The translations under genes and the position numbers were made by a program. Source: Bacteroides sp. (GTDB lineage: Bacteria > Bacteroidota > Bacteroidia > Bacteroidales > Bacteroidaceae). Taken from it: a DNA stretch of 64,000 nucleotides. A model generated the notes under the pieces. It was not told the DNA's origin and ran no database searches. It worked only from the letters and a program-made list of their open reading frames with translations. This document shows positions 52,407-60,643 of this stretch, one piece after another; position 1 is the first letter of the stretch; each line of letters opens with the position of its first letter. The stretch covers positions 161,106-225,105 of the forward strand of contig DXWV01000044.1 of NCBI GenBank assembly GCA_019416685.1, read 5' to 3'.

Positions 52407-53417
52407 ATGATAAGACTAAGAAATCCTTTTCTCTTTATTATATTAGGTGTATTCGCTGTATCCTGTCGGATGGGTAGGGGGGAGAATACATTATTGCATA
52501 ATGAGGAGAATGGGATTTCCATAGTTCGCTATGATAAGTTGCTGAATGAGTATGTGCGTTCCAATAGTTTCTCCGCTCTGCAAAAGATGAATATGGAGTA
52601 CCGTCAGCCTACCAAGATTTTGATTGAAGAGGTTCTTGGGCTGGGGCAGGTCAATGATGATACTATTTCTTTGCGGCTTCGGACTTTTTATTCGGATACT
52701 ACATTGCTTCGGCTGATGGCAGATGTGGAAGCTCGCTTCCCTGATTTGGAAGATGTAGAGAAAGGGTTGACTAAAGGTTTTGAAAGACTGAAGAAAGAGG
52801 TTCCCGATATCAAAATCCCAAACGTTTATTCACAAATCTCGGCATTCAACGAATCGGTAGTTCTTTCGGATACCTTGCTTGGCATTAGTCTGGATAAATA
52901 TATGGGGGAGGATTATCCTTTATATAAACGTTTTTATTACGATTATCAGTGCCGTTCTATGCGACCTGATCGCATTGTACCCGATTGTTTTGTGTTCTAT
53001 CTGCTGAGTAAGTATGCTTTTCCTTTTCAGGAAGGAAGTTGCCTGCTCGATATGATGCTGCATTCCGGTAAGATAAATTATGCAGTGCAAAAACTACTGG
53101 GATATCGTTCTACAGGTGAGGCTATGGGCTATAGCGATGCAGAAGAAAAGTGGTGCAAGGAGAACGAAAGGAATGTATGGGAGTATATGCTGGCAAATCA
53201 GCATCTCTATGCCCGTGATCCGATGATAGTGCGTAAGTATATGAAGCCTGCACCGTTTACTGCTTTCTTTGGTGAGAATGCCCCGGCATTGATAGGTACC
53301 TGGATGGGTACATGTATTGTCTCTTCGTATATGAAAAAGCATAAAGATGTCAGCTTACAGCAATTGTTGGAGACTACTGACTATCATCGTATGTTGCAAG
53401 AATCAGGTTATAAATAA
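52407..53417 (+). CDS. GldB-like lipoprotein
   Basis: 336 residues with a lipoprotein signal (VFAVSCRMGRG, Cys near 20). The body, with the regular helical segments EDYPLYKRFYYDYQCRSMRPDRIVPDCF and MGYSDAEEKWCKENERNVWEYMLAN, matches the GldB gliding-motility lipoprotein family known from Flavobacteria. Bacteroides does not glide, so the retained role is unknown and may concern the envelope. It follows fabI by 21 bp and probably shares its transcript. Assignment is by recognition of overall pattern only. Confidence 0.7.
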   Translation: MIRLRNPFLFIILGVFAVSCRMGRGENTLLHNEENGISIVRYDKLLNEYVRSNSFSALQKMNMEYRQPTKILIEEVLGLGQVNDDTISLRLRTFYSDTTLLRLMADVEARFPDLEDVEKGLTKGFERLKKEVPDIKIPNVYSQISAFNESVVLSDTLLGISLDKYMGEDYPLYKRFYYDYQCRSMRPDRIVPDCFVFYLLSKYAFPFQEGSCLLDMMLHSGKINYAVQKLLGYRSTGEAMGYSDAEEKWCKENERNVWEYMLANQHLYARDPMIVRKYMKPAPFTAFFGENAPALIGTWMGTCIVSSYMKKHKDVSLQQLLETTDYHRMLQESGYK

Positions 53418-53428
53418 TAAAACAATAT

Positions 53429-53510
53429 GCCAATGTGCCAATTGGCTGCGCTATATTATATTTATGCCGAATGGTAATTGACACATTATTTAATTAACTC
53501 ATTATTTCTC
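53429..53510. repeat. Degenerate short-period repeat between gldB-like and methyltransferase genes
   Basis: CAATATGC, CAATGTGC and CAATTGGC follow each other at 8-bp period, and AATTGACACATT downstream is partly complementary. It resembles the hairpins at 44591, 61613 and 62869 but is weaker. Confidence 0.4.
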
Positions 53511-54215
53511 ATGGAAACTGCTCTTTATCTCATTCCCGTAACTTTGGGTGATACTACTATTGAGTCCGTATTGCCTTCTTATAATAAAGAAATCATCCTT
53601 GGCATCCGTCATTTTATCGTTGAAGATATTCGGTCGGCACGCCGTTTTTTGAAGAAAGTAGAACGGGAGATTGACATTGATACTCTGACGTTTTATGCGT
53701 TGAATAAACATACTTCTCCCGAAGACATTTCCGGCTATTTGAAACCGTTGATTGGAGGAGTTTCTATGGGAGTGATTTCGGAAGCTGGTTGTCCGGCTGT
53801 CGCAGATCCGGGGGCGGATGTTGTTGCCATTGCCCAACGCAAAAATCTGAAAGTGATTCCGTTGGTAGGACCTTCTTCTATTATACTTTCTGTGATGGCT
53901 TCTGGTTTTAATGGACAAAGTTTTGCATTTCATGGGTATTTGCCTATCGAACCAGCCGAACGTGTGAAGAAAATAAAGATGCTCGAGCAACGTGTTTATG
54001 CTGAACACCAAACGCAGCTTTTCATTGAGACACCTTATCGTAATAACAAAATGGTTGAAGATATTTTGCAAAACTGTCGGGCACAGACCCGGCTCTGCAT
54101 TGCTGCCAATATAACTTGTGAAGGAGAATACATTCGCACAAAAACTGTGAAAGAATGGAAAGGAAAAGTTCCCGAACTATCTAAAATTCCCTGTATTTTT
54201 CTCTTATACCAATAA
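53511..54215 (+). CDS. SAM-dependent methyltransferase, tetrapyrrole-methylase/RsmI-related
   Basis: The start at 53511 (METALYLIPVTLGDTT) places the family N-terminal strand correctly; the upstream start at 53478 lies in the repeat. 234 residues. GVISEAGCPAVADPGADVV near 88-106 is the typical motif for the SAM site in this family, and VGPSSIILSVMASGF and AFHGYLP follow in order. RsmI methylates C1402 of 16S rRNA; this shorter Bacteroidetes form may do so or modify another substrate. The last 35 bp overlap the convergent membrane-protein gene. Confidence 0.75.
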   Translation: METALYLIPVTLGDTTIESVLPSYNKEIILGIRHFIVEDIRSARRFLKKVEREIDIDTLTFYALNKHTSPEDISGYLKPLIGGVSMGVISEAGCPAVADPGADVVAIAQRKNLKVIPLVGPSSIILSVMASGFNGQSFAFHGYLPIEPAERVKKIKMLEQRVYAEHQTQLFIETPYRNNKMVEDILQNCRAQTRLCIAANITCEGEYIRTKTVKEWKGKVPELSKIPCIFLLYQ

Positions 54216-55299
54216 TATCTTTCAGGTGCTCATACTCATCTTCAAAGCATTCGCTGAAGAAATTACGCCCTAAATTTTGTTCTATCTGCTGAAACTGCCA
54301 GAGTTTTCCACTTTTAAATTGTGGATTGCAAAGAATAGAATCATCTTCTACATCAAGTACAAAGAGGTAGACTAGTCTGTTGGTTACAGCATTTTCAAAG
54401 TGATACATGATACTGAATGTAGGTTTTAATCCGTTAATACCGGGAAAAGTATTCTGTATGATTCTCCGGCAACCTTCGGCAAGCGATTCGCCGAAGCTAA
54501 GGTAACACTCCATTGGAATATCCGTTTTGCCTCTGTCCAGCGTGGATGTTTGAGGGCGGTCACAAAGAAATAGTTTTCCATGTGAAGCCACTGCGATGCG
54601 TATCACCGGGTTGATATAGCTATTTTTGTTATTAAGGGCTTCTAATGCCAGGCTTTTCCCAATCACATCTCCCTGAGTATTGACAATGGGGATATACTCG
54701 GTATGCGCCATCAACTTATTGAAGTAGTGAATACTGATCTGGTTGAATATAATAGCCAGAACAAAGACAGTAGGAGGAAGAAAGTTGAATATGATCCACT
54801 TTGCCGGATTTTCCAGGGGGTGTGCAAAAAAAAGCCCCAGACTAATAGCAATAAAGTGCAATATGCCCAGTATTAATACGATGTGTGCAGATACAATGGC
54901 TGATTCTGCACCTTGAGCAAACAGACGTTTAGAGCAAACCTCTTTCTTTTTCAGAAAGTAATTAATGAATCTTTTTTTATGCAGATAGAGAATTAACATC
55001 GGAATAAGAATACTTACCTCCACTGTTAGTGGTAGAGCACCGGGAGGAACATAATCACCTGGAATAAATGCTGCTATGGTAAGTAATACAAGGATGGTTG
55101 TAGAAATGTAAAGGATAAAATTAGGAATCCGCACTCCTTTACGCTGCATTGAATAATATGAGTATAACAATCCGATACCCGTTCCGATATAGATTGCAGT
55201 GTCTTGCGTTATAAATTCGCATAAGACTATGGAAATGATAACGGGGATGTATCCCAATGACATGTTAAATGCGGAAGACAATATTCCTTTATGGCTCAT
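54181..55299 (-). CDS. Membrane protein with C-terminal degenerate Nudix-like domain
   Basis: 372 residues. Residues 1-~200 hold about six membrane helices (e.g. LGYIPVIISIVLCEF, TILVLLTIAAFIP, IVLILGILHFIAISLGLFF). Residues ~210-372 are soluble: YIPIVNTQGDVIGKS..., IRIAVASHGKLFLCDRP and FGESLAEGCRRIIQNTFPGI line up with a Nudix fold, but the Nudix box lacks the REUXEEXG glutamates, so hydrolysis is unlikely. A sensing or binding role is an inference. Convergent with the methyltransferase and overlapping it by 35 bp; followed upstream (minus strand) by lipA. Confidence 0.65.
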   Translation of the reverse strand: MSHKGILSSAFNMSLGYIPVIISIVLCEFITQDTAIYIGTGIGLLYSYYSMQRKGVRIPNFILYISTTILVLLTIAAFIPGDYVPPGALPLTVEVSILIPMLILYLHKKRFINYFLKKKEVCSKRLFAQGAESAIVSAHIVLILGILHFIAISLGLFFAHPLENPAKWIIFNFLPPTVFVLAIIFNQISIHYFNKLMAHTEYIPIVNTQGDVIGKSLALEALNNKNSYINPVIRIAVASHGKLFLCDRPQTSTLDRGKTDIPMECYLSFGESLAEGCRRIIQNTFPGINGLKPTFSIMYHFENAVTNRLVYLFVLDVEDDSILCNPQFKSGKLWQFQQIEQNLGRNFFSECFEDEYEHLKDIIGIREKYREF

Positions 55300-55365
55300 T
55301 TTAGTATATATTTTGTCTGTTTCCTATAAAACAAACTAATATGGCTTAAGGTTGATAGTTGAAAG

Positions 55366-56220
55366 TTAAAATTTGCTCACATGCTTCTCCGCATGATACG
55401 AAGAACGTACGAGCGGAGCGCTTTCTACTTGTTCAAAACCCTTATTCAATCCGATTTGCTTGTACGCAGCAAATTGTTCTGGAGTAACGTATTCTGCTAC
55501 CGGATAATGACGATGGCTGGGTTGCAAATATTGCCCGATGGTGAGAATCTTACATCCGGCTGCCAGAAGATTATCCATAAGCTCTTCTACTTCTTCCGGG
55601 GTTTCTCCCAATCCTGCCATGATACCGCTTTTTGCGGTAATATTACTACTGGCTATCCGGTGGATGACTTTGAGGCTGGTGTCATAATTGGCTGCACTGC
55701 GCACCAATGGGCTGATACGTCGTACGGTTTCCATATTGTGTGAAATGATTTCCGGGTGTGCCGAAATAATCGGATCTATCAATTCCATTCGTCCCTGAAA
55801 ATCGGGTATTAGTACTTCAAGAGTTGTTTCCGGATTTATTCTTTTTATTTCGGTGATGGTACGTACCCAATGTGCAGCTCCGAGGTCGGGGAGGTCATCA
55901 CGATCTACAGAGGTTACTACGGCATGTGATAACTTCATTAGTGCAATGGATTCTGCTACATGCGTTGGTTCGTTGACATCTAGCGGAAGCGGACGCCCGG
56001 TCTGGGTATTGCAGAACTTACAACTGCGGGTACAGATATCACCGGCTATCATGAAAGTTGCTGTACCTTTTCCCCAACATTCTCCCATGTTCGGACAACG
56101 ACCACTGCTACAAATGGTATGCAGACAGTGATTTTCTACAATGCGTTTTGTTTCTGTGTAGCGCTCATTGGCACCGATACTTATCTTCAGCCATTCGGGC
56201 TTATGAACTCTTTTGGCCAT
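55366..56220 (-). CDS. lipA: Lipoyl synthase
   Basis: 284 residues. Both iron-sulfur motifs are visible: C37-x4-C42-x5-C48 for the auxiliary sacrificial cluster and ICTRSCKFC (CX3CX2C) for the radical SAM cluster. NMETVRRISPLVR and SGIMAGLGET follow as in LipA, and the C-terminal RSSYHAEK Ser-containing RSSYHA motif is present. It inserts two sulfur atoms into octanoyl residues of lipoate-dependent enzymes. Its ATG overlaps the stop of the upstream peptidase gene by one base, so the two form an operon. Confidence 0.96.
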   Translation of the reverse strand: MAKRVHKPEWLKISIGANERYTETKRIVENHCLHTICSSGRCPNMGECWGKGTATFMIAGDICTRSCKFCNTQTGRPLPLDVNEPTHVAESIALMKLSHAVVTSVDRDDLPDLGAAHWVRTITEIKRINPETTLEVLIPDFQGRMELIDPIISAHPEIISHNMETVRRISPLVRSAANYDTSLKVIHRIASSNITAKSGIMAGLGETPEEVEELMDNLLAAGCKILTIGQYLQPSHRHYPVAEYVTPEQFAAYKQIGLNKGFEQVESAPLVRSSYHAEKHVSKF

Positions 56221-58430
56221 TACAGATTATTTAAGAAGAAGTTAGTTAATCGGGTGTACAAGTGCTGGCGGGTATTGCCGCCATAAATACCATGGTTACG
56301 GTTGGTATAAACCTGCATATCAAATTGTTTGTCCAGTTGTACCAGGTGCTCGGCATATTCGGCACAGTTCTGGAAATGAACATTATCATCTGCCATACCA
56401 TGTACCAACAGGAGGTTACCGTGTAGCTTATCGGCACGTGTGAAAGCAGATGCTGCTTTGTATCCTTCTGCATTTTCCTTTGGTGTGCGCATAAAACGCT
56501 CTGTATAGATGGTATCATAGAATTTCCAGTCGGTTGGTGCAGCTACAGCTACTCCTGCTTTGAATACCGGAGTTCCTTCGCTCATACTCATTATTGCCAT
56601 GTAGCCGCCGTAACTCCATCCCCAGATGCCAATACGGTTTTTATCCACATAAGGTAGTGTGCCCAGATATTTGGCTGCTTCTACCTGATCTTTGGCTTCT
56701 TTTACACCCAGGTTCAGGTAAGTGCTTTTTTGAAATTCTGTACCACGTCCACCAGTACCACGTCCGTCTACACAAGCAACGATGTAACCTAAACTTGCCA
56801 TATAGGTTTCCCAGCTGATGGCGAAGTTGTCCAATACTTGTTGTGAGCCCGGGCCGCTGTACTGATACATCAGTACCGGATACTTTTTGGATGCAGAGAA
56901 GTCTGCCGGTTTCATCATCCAGCCGTTTAGCTCTACTCCTTGAGAGGTCTTAAACTTGAAGAATTCTTTCTTAGGAAGTGCTACTTGTGCCAACTTTTGT
57001 TTTAGTGCATTGTTGGCTTCCAATGTTTTCAGTGTCTTCCCTTCGTTATCATTCAGGGTGATAACAGCCGGAGTGTCAAGGTTGGTATATGTATTGATGT
57101 AATACTTCATTGTGGGGCTGAACAAAGCGCTATTCATACCTGCCTTTTGAGACAGCTTGGTCTTTTTACCTTTACGGTCTATTTTGTAAACAGCTTGTTG
57201 CATGGGGCTTTCTTCGTTGCTGATGAAGTAGAAACTGCCATCGGCCTCGTCATATCCCAGAAACGATTCTACTTCATGGGCACCTTTAGTCACTTGTTTC
57301 ACCAGGTTTCCGCCCATGCTATACCAGTAAAGGTGCGGATATCCGTCTTTATCGCTAAGGAAACTGAAGTTTTCGGGGTAGAACTGAATATTGTCGAATA
57401 CGTTTTCGTTGATATAATAGGGTGATTCATCGCGCAATGCCAATTTGCAAACAGTAGAACGCGGATCGGCAAAGTACATATCGAAACGATTCTGATGGCG
57501 GTTCAGCGTCATGATGGCAAGTTTGTTAGGATCTTGTGTGAAACGGATGCGAGGGATGTATCCGTCGGCATCCAATGGCAACTTCATCGTGCGGGTTACT
57601 TTGGATTTGATATCGAAAGTGCGTACTTCTACTTTGGAGTTCGGATATCCGGCTTTCGGATATTTATAAGTGTATTCTCCCGGATAGTCTTCCAGCCCGT
57701 TGATACGTGGTGATTCTCCGGCAAAGAGCGGGAACTGATACGAAGGAACTTCCGTTTCATCAAAACGAATAAAGGCCAGCATTGAGTTGTCTGCACTGAA
57801 TTCCAGTGCCCGGTTAAAGCCGAACTCTTCTTCATATACCCAGTCGGGAATACCATTGAGTACTGCATTTTGTTTTCCGTCTTCCGTCACCTGGCTCTCA
57901 CTGTTGCCATAGAGTGTTTTTACCAGGAAGATATTGTTATCCCGTACAAAAGCAATCATTGTTCCGTCAGGAGAAAAAACGGGGGCTTGTTGAGGGCCCC
58001 CGTCAGAAAGCCGTTCAATGATGTTGTTTGTCGTTACCCCTTTATCATTACGTTTTAAGGGATATAAATAATGTACGGCTGTATATGAACGCCGGTAAAT
58101 GGGCGTTGTTTCAGTTGCGATAAGCAGTTTAGATCCGTCCGGAGAAAACTGATAACTGTCAAAGTGTTTGAAATCACACTCACGGGCTTTGGCCACATCG
58201 AAGATTACCTCCACAGGTTCTCCTGTTTTGAAAGAGTATTTGGTGATTTGGGTACCTTCGTCATTCATCTGCGTGTAGTGCTCACCGTCGGGCATTGGGA
58301 CTACGTTCCGAATGCTTGCCGGACGGTATTGACCGGAAGTTATATCCTTCAGATCAAGTTTTTTACTACCTTGTGCCATGCCTGCCACGCAAGCAAGGAA
58401 AAGTAGAAGGGTAAGGGTTATCTTTTTCAT
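56220..58430 (-). CDS. Dipeptidyl-peptidase IV-like S9 peptidase
   Basis: 736 residues, signal peptide ending GMAQGS. Residues ~40-480 form the eight-bladed propeller (FNRALEFSADNSMLAFIRFDE with the DPP-IV Glu pair context EEEFGFNR near 197). The C-terminal alpha/beta-hydrolase carries GWSYGGY near 605, the Asp in HGMADDN near 681 and the His in NRNHGIYG near 712. It cleaves X-Pro dipeptides in the periplasm. The triad and EE motif point to DPP-IV rather than another S9 branch. Good promoter upstream (58460-58490); co-transcribed with lipA through a 1-bp overlap. Confidence 0.93.
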   Translation of the reverse strand: MKKITLTLLLFLACVAGMAQGSKKLDLKDITSGQYRPASIRNVVPMPDGEHYTQMNDEGTQITKYSFKTGEPVEVIFDVAKARECDFKHFDSYQFSPDGSKLLIATETTPIYRRSYTAVHYLYPLKRNDKGVTTNNIIERLSDGGPQQAPVFSPDGTMIAFVRDNNIFLVKTLYGNSESQVTEDGKQNAVLNGIPDWVYEEEFGFNRALEFSADNSMLAFIRFDETEVPSYQFPLFAGESPRINGLEDYPGEYTYKYPKAGYPNSKVEVRTFDIKSKVTRTMKLPLDADGYIPRIRFTQDPNKLAIMTLNRHQNRFDMYFADPRSTVCKLALRDESPYYINENVFDNIQFYPENFSFLSDKDGYPHLYWYSMGGNLVKQVTKGAHEVESFLGYDEADGSFYFISNEESPMQQAVYKIDRKGKKTKLSQKAGMNSALFSPTMKYYINTYTNLDTPAVITLNDNEGKTLKTLEANNALKQKLAQVALPKKEFFKFKTSQGVELNGWMMKPADFSASKKYPVLMYQYSGPGSQQVLDNFAISWETYMASLGYIVACVDGRGTGGRGTEFQKSTYLNLGVKEAKDQVEAAKYLGTLPYVDKNRIGIWGWSYGGYMAIMSMSEGTPVFKAGVAVAAPTDWKFYDTIYTERFMRTPKENAEGYKAASAFTRADKLHGNLLLVHGMADDNVHFQNCAEYAEHLVQLDKQFDMQVYTNRNHGIYGGNTRQHLYTRLTNFFLNNL

Positions 58431-58459
58431 TATTTCTTAGTTTTTGCTTCTTATTCCTG

Positions 58460-58490
58460 CAAAGTTAGTAATAAACTGAAATTCGTCAAA
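58460..58490 (-). promoter_or_regulatory. Promoter of the DPP-IV/lipA operon
   Basis: Minus strand TTTG (58487-58490), 19-bp spacer and TAACTTTG (58460-58467), a full match to the Bacteroides consensus. Confidence 0.8.
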
Positions 58491-58583
58491 GAAAGGATAC
58501 TTTTTTATCTATCGTTCGCCAGTACTCGTTATCTTTATTAATTCCCTTTTACAGATTTTATTATAGTAAGGCATATCGGTGCT

Positions 58584-58837
58584 CTGTTAGGGGCTTCGTC
58601 CGGTTAGTCGTAATCGAATGTATTGAAGGTCGTAGTGCTTCTTTGTTTTAGATGTACATGTAAAGCTGCATAACATGTACATGTCTCACTGCTTTACATG
58701 TACATGTTTTACTGCTTTACATGTACATCTAAAACAATGTTCCCCGGTGGGAGAAGAAACCTTTACCGGTGACCTAACCAACGAACGTCGGTGAGTGTAT
58801 GCCGGAACGAGTGAATCTTGTCATTCTCCCCTAACAG
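58584..58837. repeat. Foldback element with four ATGTACATGT cores at 23-bp period, copy 2
   Basis: Terminal inverted repeats CTGTTAGGGG (58584) and CCCCTAACAG (ending 58837) enclose an array with cores beginning at 58652, 58675, 58698 and 58721, exactly 23 bp apart (the last reads ATGTACATCT). The flanks TTGTTTTAGATGTACATGTA on the left and TCTAAAACAA on the right match copy 1 at 5560-5654. No ORF. The surrounding parts of the 594-bp gap, 58491-58583 and 58838-58959, show nothing further. Confidence 0.75.
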
Positions 58838-58959
58838 ATTGGTTGAACGAGGAGCCGATTTCTTTCTTTATTTCCCTGTTTCGCCGGATATACTCCTGTA
58901 TTCATCGATTTTTGGACGGAAATAAACGGTAAAGTGTTCCCGAAAGTCCCTGAACAGTT

Positions 58960-58967
58960 TATCTTTG
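58960..58967 (+). promoter_or_regulatory. -7 box of the LiaF-like/LytTR operon
   Basis: TATCTTTG fits TAnnTTTG and is 57 bp before the ATG at 59025. Confidence 0.5.
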
Positions 58968-59024
58968 CAACATTAAATAGTAAAACTCGAAACGTATCAT
59001 CGAATTAAAATAGTAAATGGAATT

Positions 59025-59762
59025 ATGGAAAAGAAATCTACATCTCCTTCGGGATTGACGGGCAGGCAACTGGTGGCCAGCATTTTTATAGCCTGCGGAA
59101 TTATGCTGTTGGGTCGTAATCTGGGATTTATTCCCAATGATTTATTTCGTATCGTTGTATCCTGGCCGATGCTTTTGATTGTGTTGGGTGCCTATTCGAT
59201 TCTTCGCCGTCAGATGTTCACCGGATTGATCCTGTTTGTGGTTGGTCTTTGTTTCATTATGCCCCGCCTGGGGTGGCTACCCTGGATGCCTGTCAATGCA
59301 AGTGCAGTGCTTTGGCCTGTTGTATTGGTATGTTTGGGCATTTTTTTCTTTTATCGTCCGAATCATCGTAAGGATTGGAAAACGCGTGGCGAACAAACTT
59401 TCGGTAATAAGCAAACCAGTTCGGCCGATGGCTTTGTACGCTCGGACAATGTATTCGGGGGAGTAAAGCAGGTAGTACTTGATGAGGTATTCAAGGGAGC
59501 AACGATCCGTAATACTTTTGGCGGGACTGTGCTCGACTTGCGACGCACGAATATATCCGAAGGAGAAACCTACATTGAAGTAGAATGTAATTTTGGTGGG
59601 ATAGAAATTTATGTACCTCTCGACTGGCGGGTTGATTTGCAAGCCAATGCTTTTTTAGGAGGTTGCGAAGATAAACGTATACCGGGAGTAAATATAGACC
59701 AAAGCCGCAGCCTTGTAGTAATGGGAAATGTCTCTTTCGGAGGAGTAGAAATTAAAGGCTGA
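59025..59762 (+). CDS. LiaF-like membrane protein (cell-wall stress sensor type)
   Basis: 245 residues. The N-terminal half has about four membrane helices (LVASIFIACGIMLLGRNLGF, VVSWPMLLIVLGAYSIL, GLILFVVGLCFIM, AVLWPVVLVCLGIFFFY). The C-terminal ~100 residues (VLDEVFKGATIRNTFGGTVLDLRRTNI to GNVSFGGVEIKG) are a beta-rich domain with repeated FGG motifs, as in LiaF and related cell-wall-active-antibiotic response proteins. In Firmicutes such proteins restrain envelope-stress signalling. It is followed 9 bp later by a membrane LytTR regulator, an arrangement suggesting a sensor-regulator pair. Confidence 0.8.
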   Translation: MEKKSTSPSGLTGRQLVASIFIACGIMLLGRNLGFIPNDLFRIVVSWPMLLIVLGAYSILRRQMFTGLILFVVGLCFIMPRLGWLPWMPVNASAVLWPVVLVCLGIFFFYRPNHRKDWKTRGEQTFGNKQTSSADGFVRSDNVFGGVKQVVLDEVFKGATIRNTFGGTVLDLRRTNISEGETYIEVECNFGGIEIYVPLDWRVDLQANAFLGGCEDKRIPGVNIDQSRSLVVMGNVSFGGVEIKG

Positions 59763-59771
59763 TAAACGAAG

Positions 59772-60596
59772 ATGCAAGCACATCCTATAATGGAATCTTC
59801 CCGACGATGGATACCTGTTTTGTTGATGGTATTAGTTGCCATAGGGGTACAGGCATGGCTGTTGACAGCTTATGCCGGTGTTGACTTATTGTCTGCACTT
59901 GTGGACGGAGCGGTTTCGGTAGGACTGTTTTGTGGTTTGGCTTATTTATCATGGTTTGTTATCGGTTTTGTATCATCGGTGCAAACAGAAATAATAGTAT
60001 CCGTATTGGCGATACTCTTTTGGCTGGCGGGCGGATTTGCTTTGCAAGGATGGATTGAGACGATGGCCGGAAGTTCTTATTTACCTTTTGCCGATACCCT
60101 GCCGTTCCGGGCACTGGTTGGTGCATTGTGCTGGACGAATGTAATGATGTGGTACAAATATTACTCCTTGCAGGCACTTCATCTTTCTGCCGAGGAAATA
60201 ACGGAAGTTGAAGACCGGCAAAATGAAGAAGAAGCTGCGGATGCTTCTTCTCAATCGGTGGAAGAATATCTGGATCGCATCACGGTAAAGGATGGAGCGC
60301 GTATTCATCTGGTGGCAACGAATGATTTAATTTATGTTCAGGCGTGTGGAGACTATGTTACGTTATTTACTCCTGAAGGGCAGTTCGTAAAGGAGCTGAC
60401 AATGAAGTATCTTGAAAAACATCTGCCTGCAACCGAATTCGTACGGGTACATCGATCTACCATCGTAAACGTGACGCAAATATTACGTGTAGAACTTTTC
60501 GGGAAAGAGACTTACAGATTGCTGCTAAAGAACGGAGACAAGCTCCGGGTGAGCCTTTCCGGCTATAAGCTGCTGAAAACACGATTAGACTTGTAG
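59772..60596 (+). CDS. Membrane-anchored LytTR-family transcription regulator
   Basis: 274 residues. Residues ~15-135 contain about four membrane helices (IPVLLMVLVAIGVQAWLLTAY, LSWFVIGFVSSV, IIVSVLAILFWLAGG). After a linker rich in acidic residues (~145-165), residues ~170-274 form a LytTR DNA-binding domain: DLIYVQACGDYVTLF, LEKHLPATEFVRVHRSTIVN and LSGYKLLKTRL. There is no receiver or kinase domain, so it would sense through its membrane part or its LiaF-like partner. Target genes are not evident from the sequence. Confidence 0.85.
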   Translation: MQAHPIMESSRRWIPVLLMVLVAIGVQAWLLTAYAGVDLLSALVDGAVSVGLFCGLAYLSWFVIGFVSSVQTEIIVSVLAILFWLAGGFALQGWIETMAGSSYLPFADTLPFRALVGALCWTNVMMWYKYYSLQALHLSAEEITEVEDRQNEEEAADASSQSVEEYLDRITVKDGARIHLVATNDLIYVQACGDYVTLFTPEGQFVKELTMKYLEKHLPATEFVRVHRSTIVNVTQILRVELFGKETYRLLLKNGDKLRVSLSGYKLLKTRLDL

Positions 60597-60613
60597 TATT
60601 CCCCGGATTTTCT

Positions 60614-60621
60614 TATGTTTG
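60614..60621 (+). promoter_or_regulatory. -7 box of the radical SAM gene
   Basis: TATGTTTG matches TAnnTTTG, 22 bp before the ATG at 60644. Confidence 0.45.
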
Positions 60622-60643
60622 TTCTCTCTAAGCAACGAAGCAT

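Noticed and set aside
5560..58837. Possible CRISPR-like arrays at the 23-bp repeats
   Set aside because: The repeated core is only ~10 bp, spacers are 13 bp, there are four units and no cas genes.
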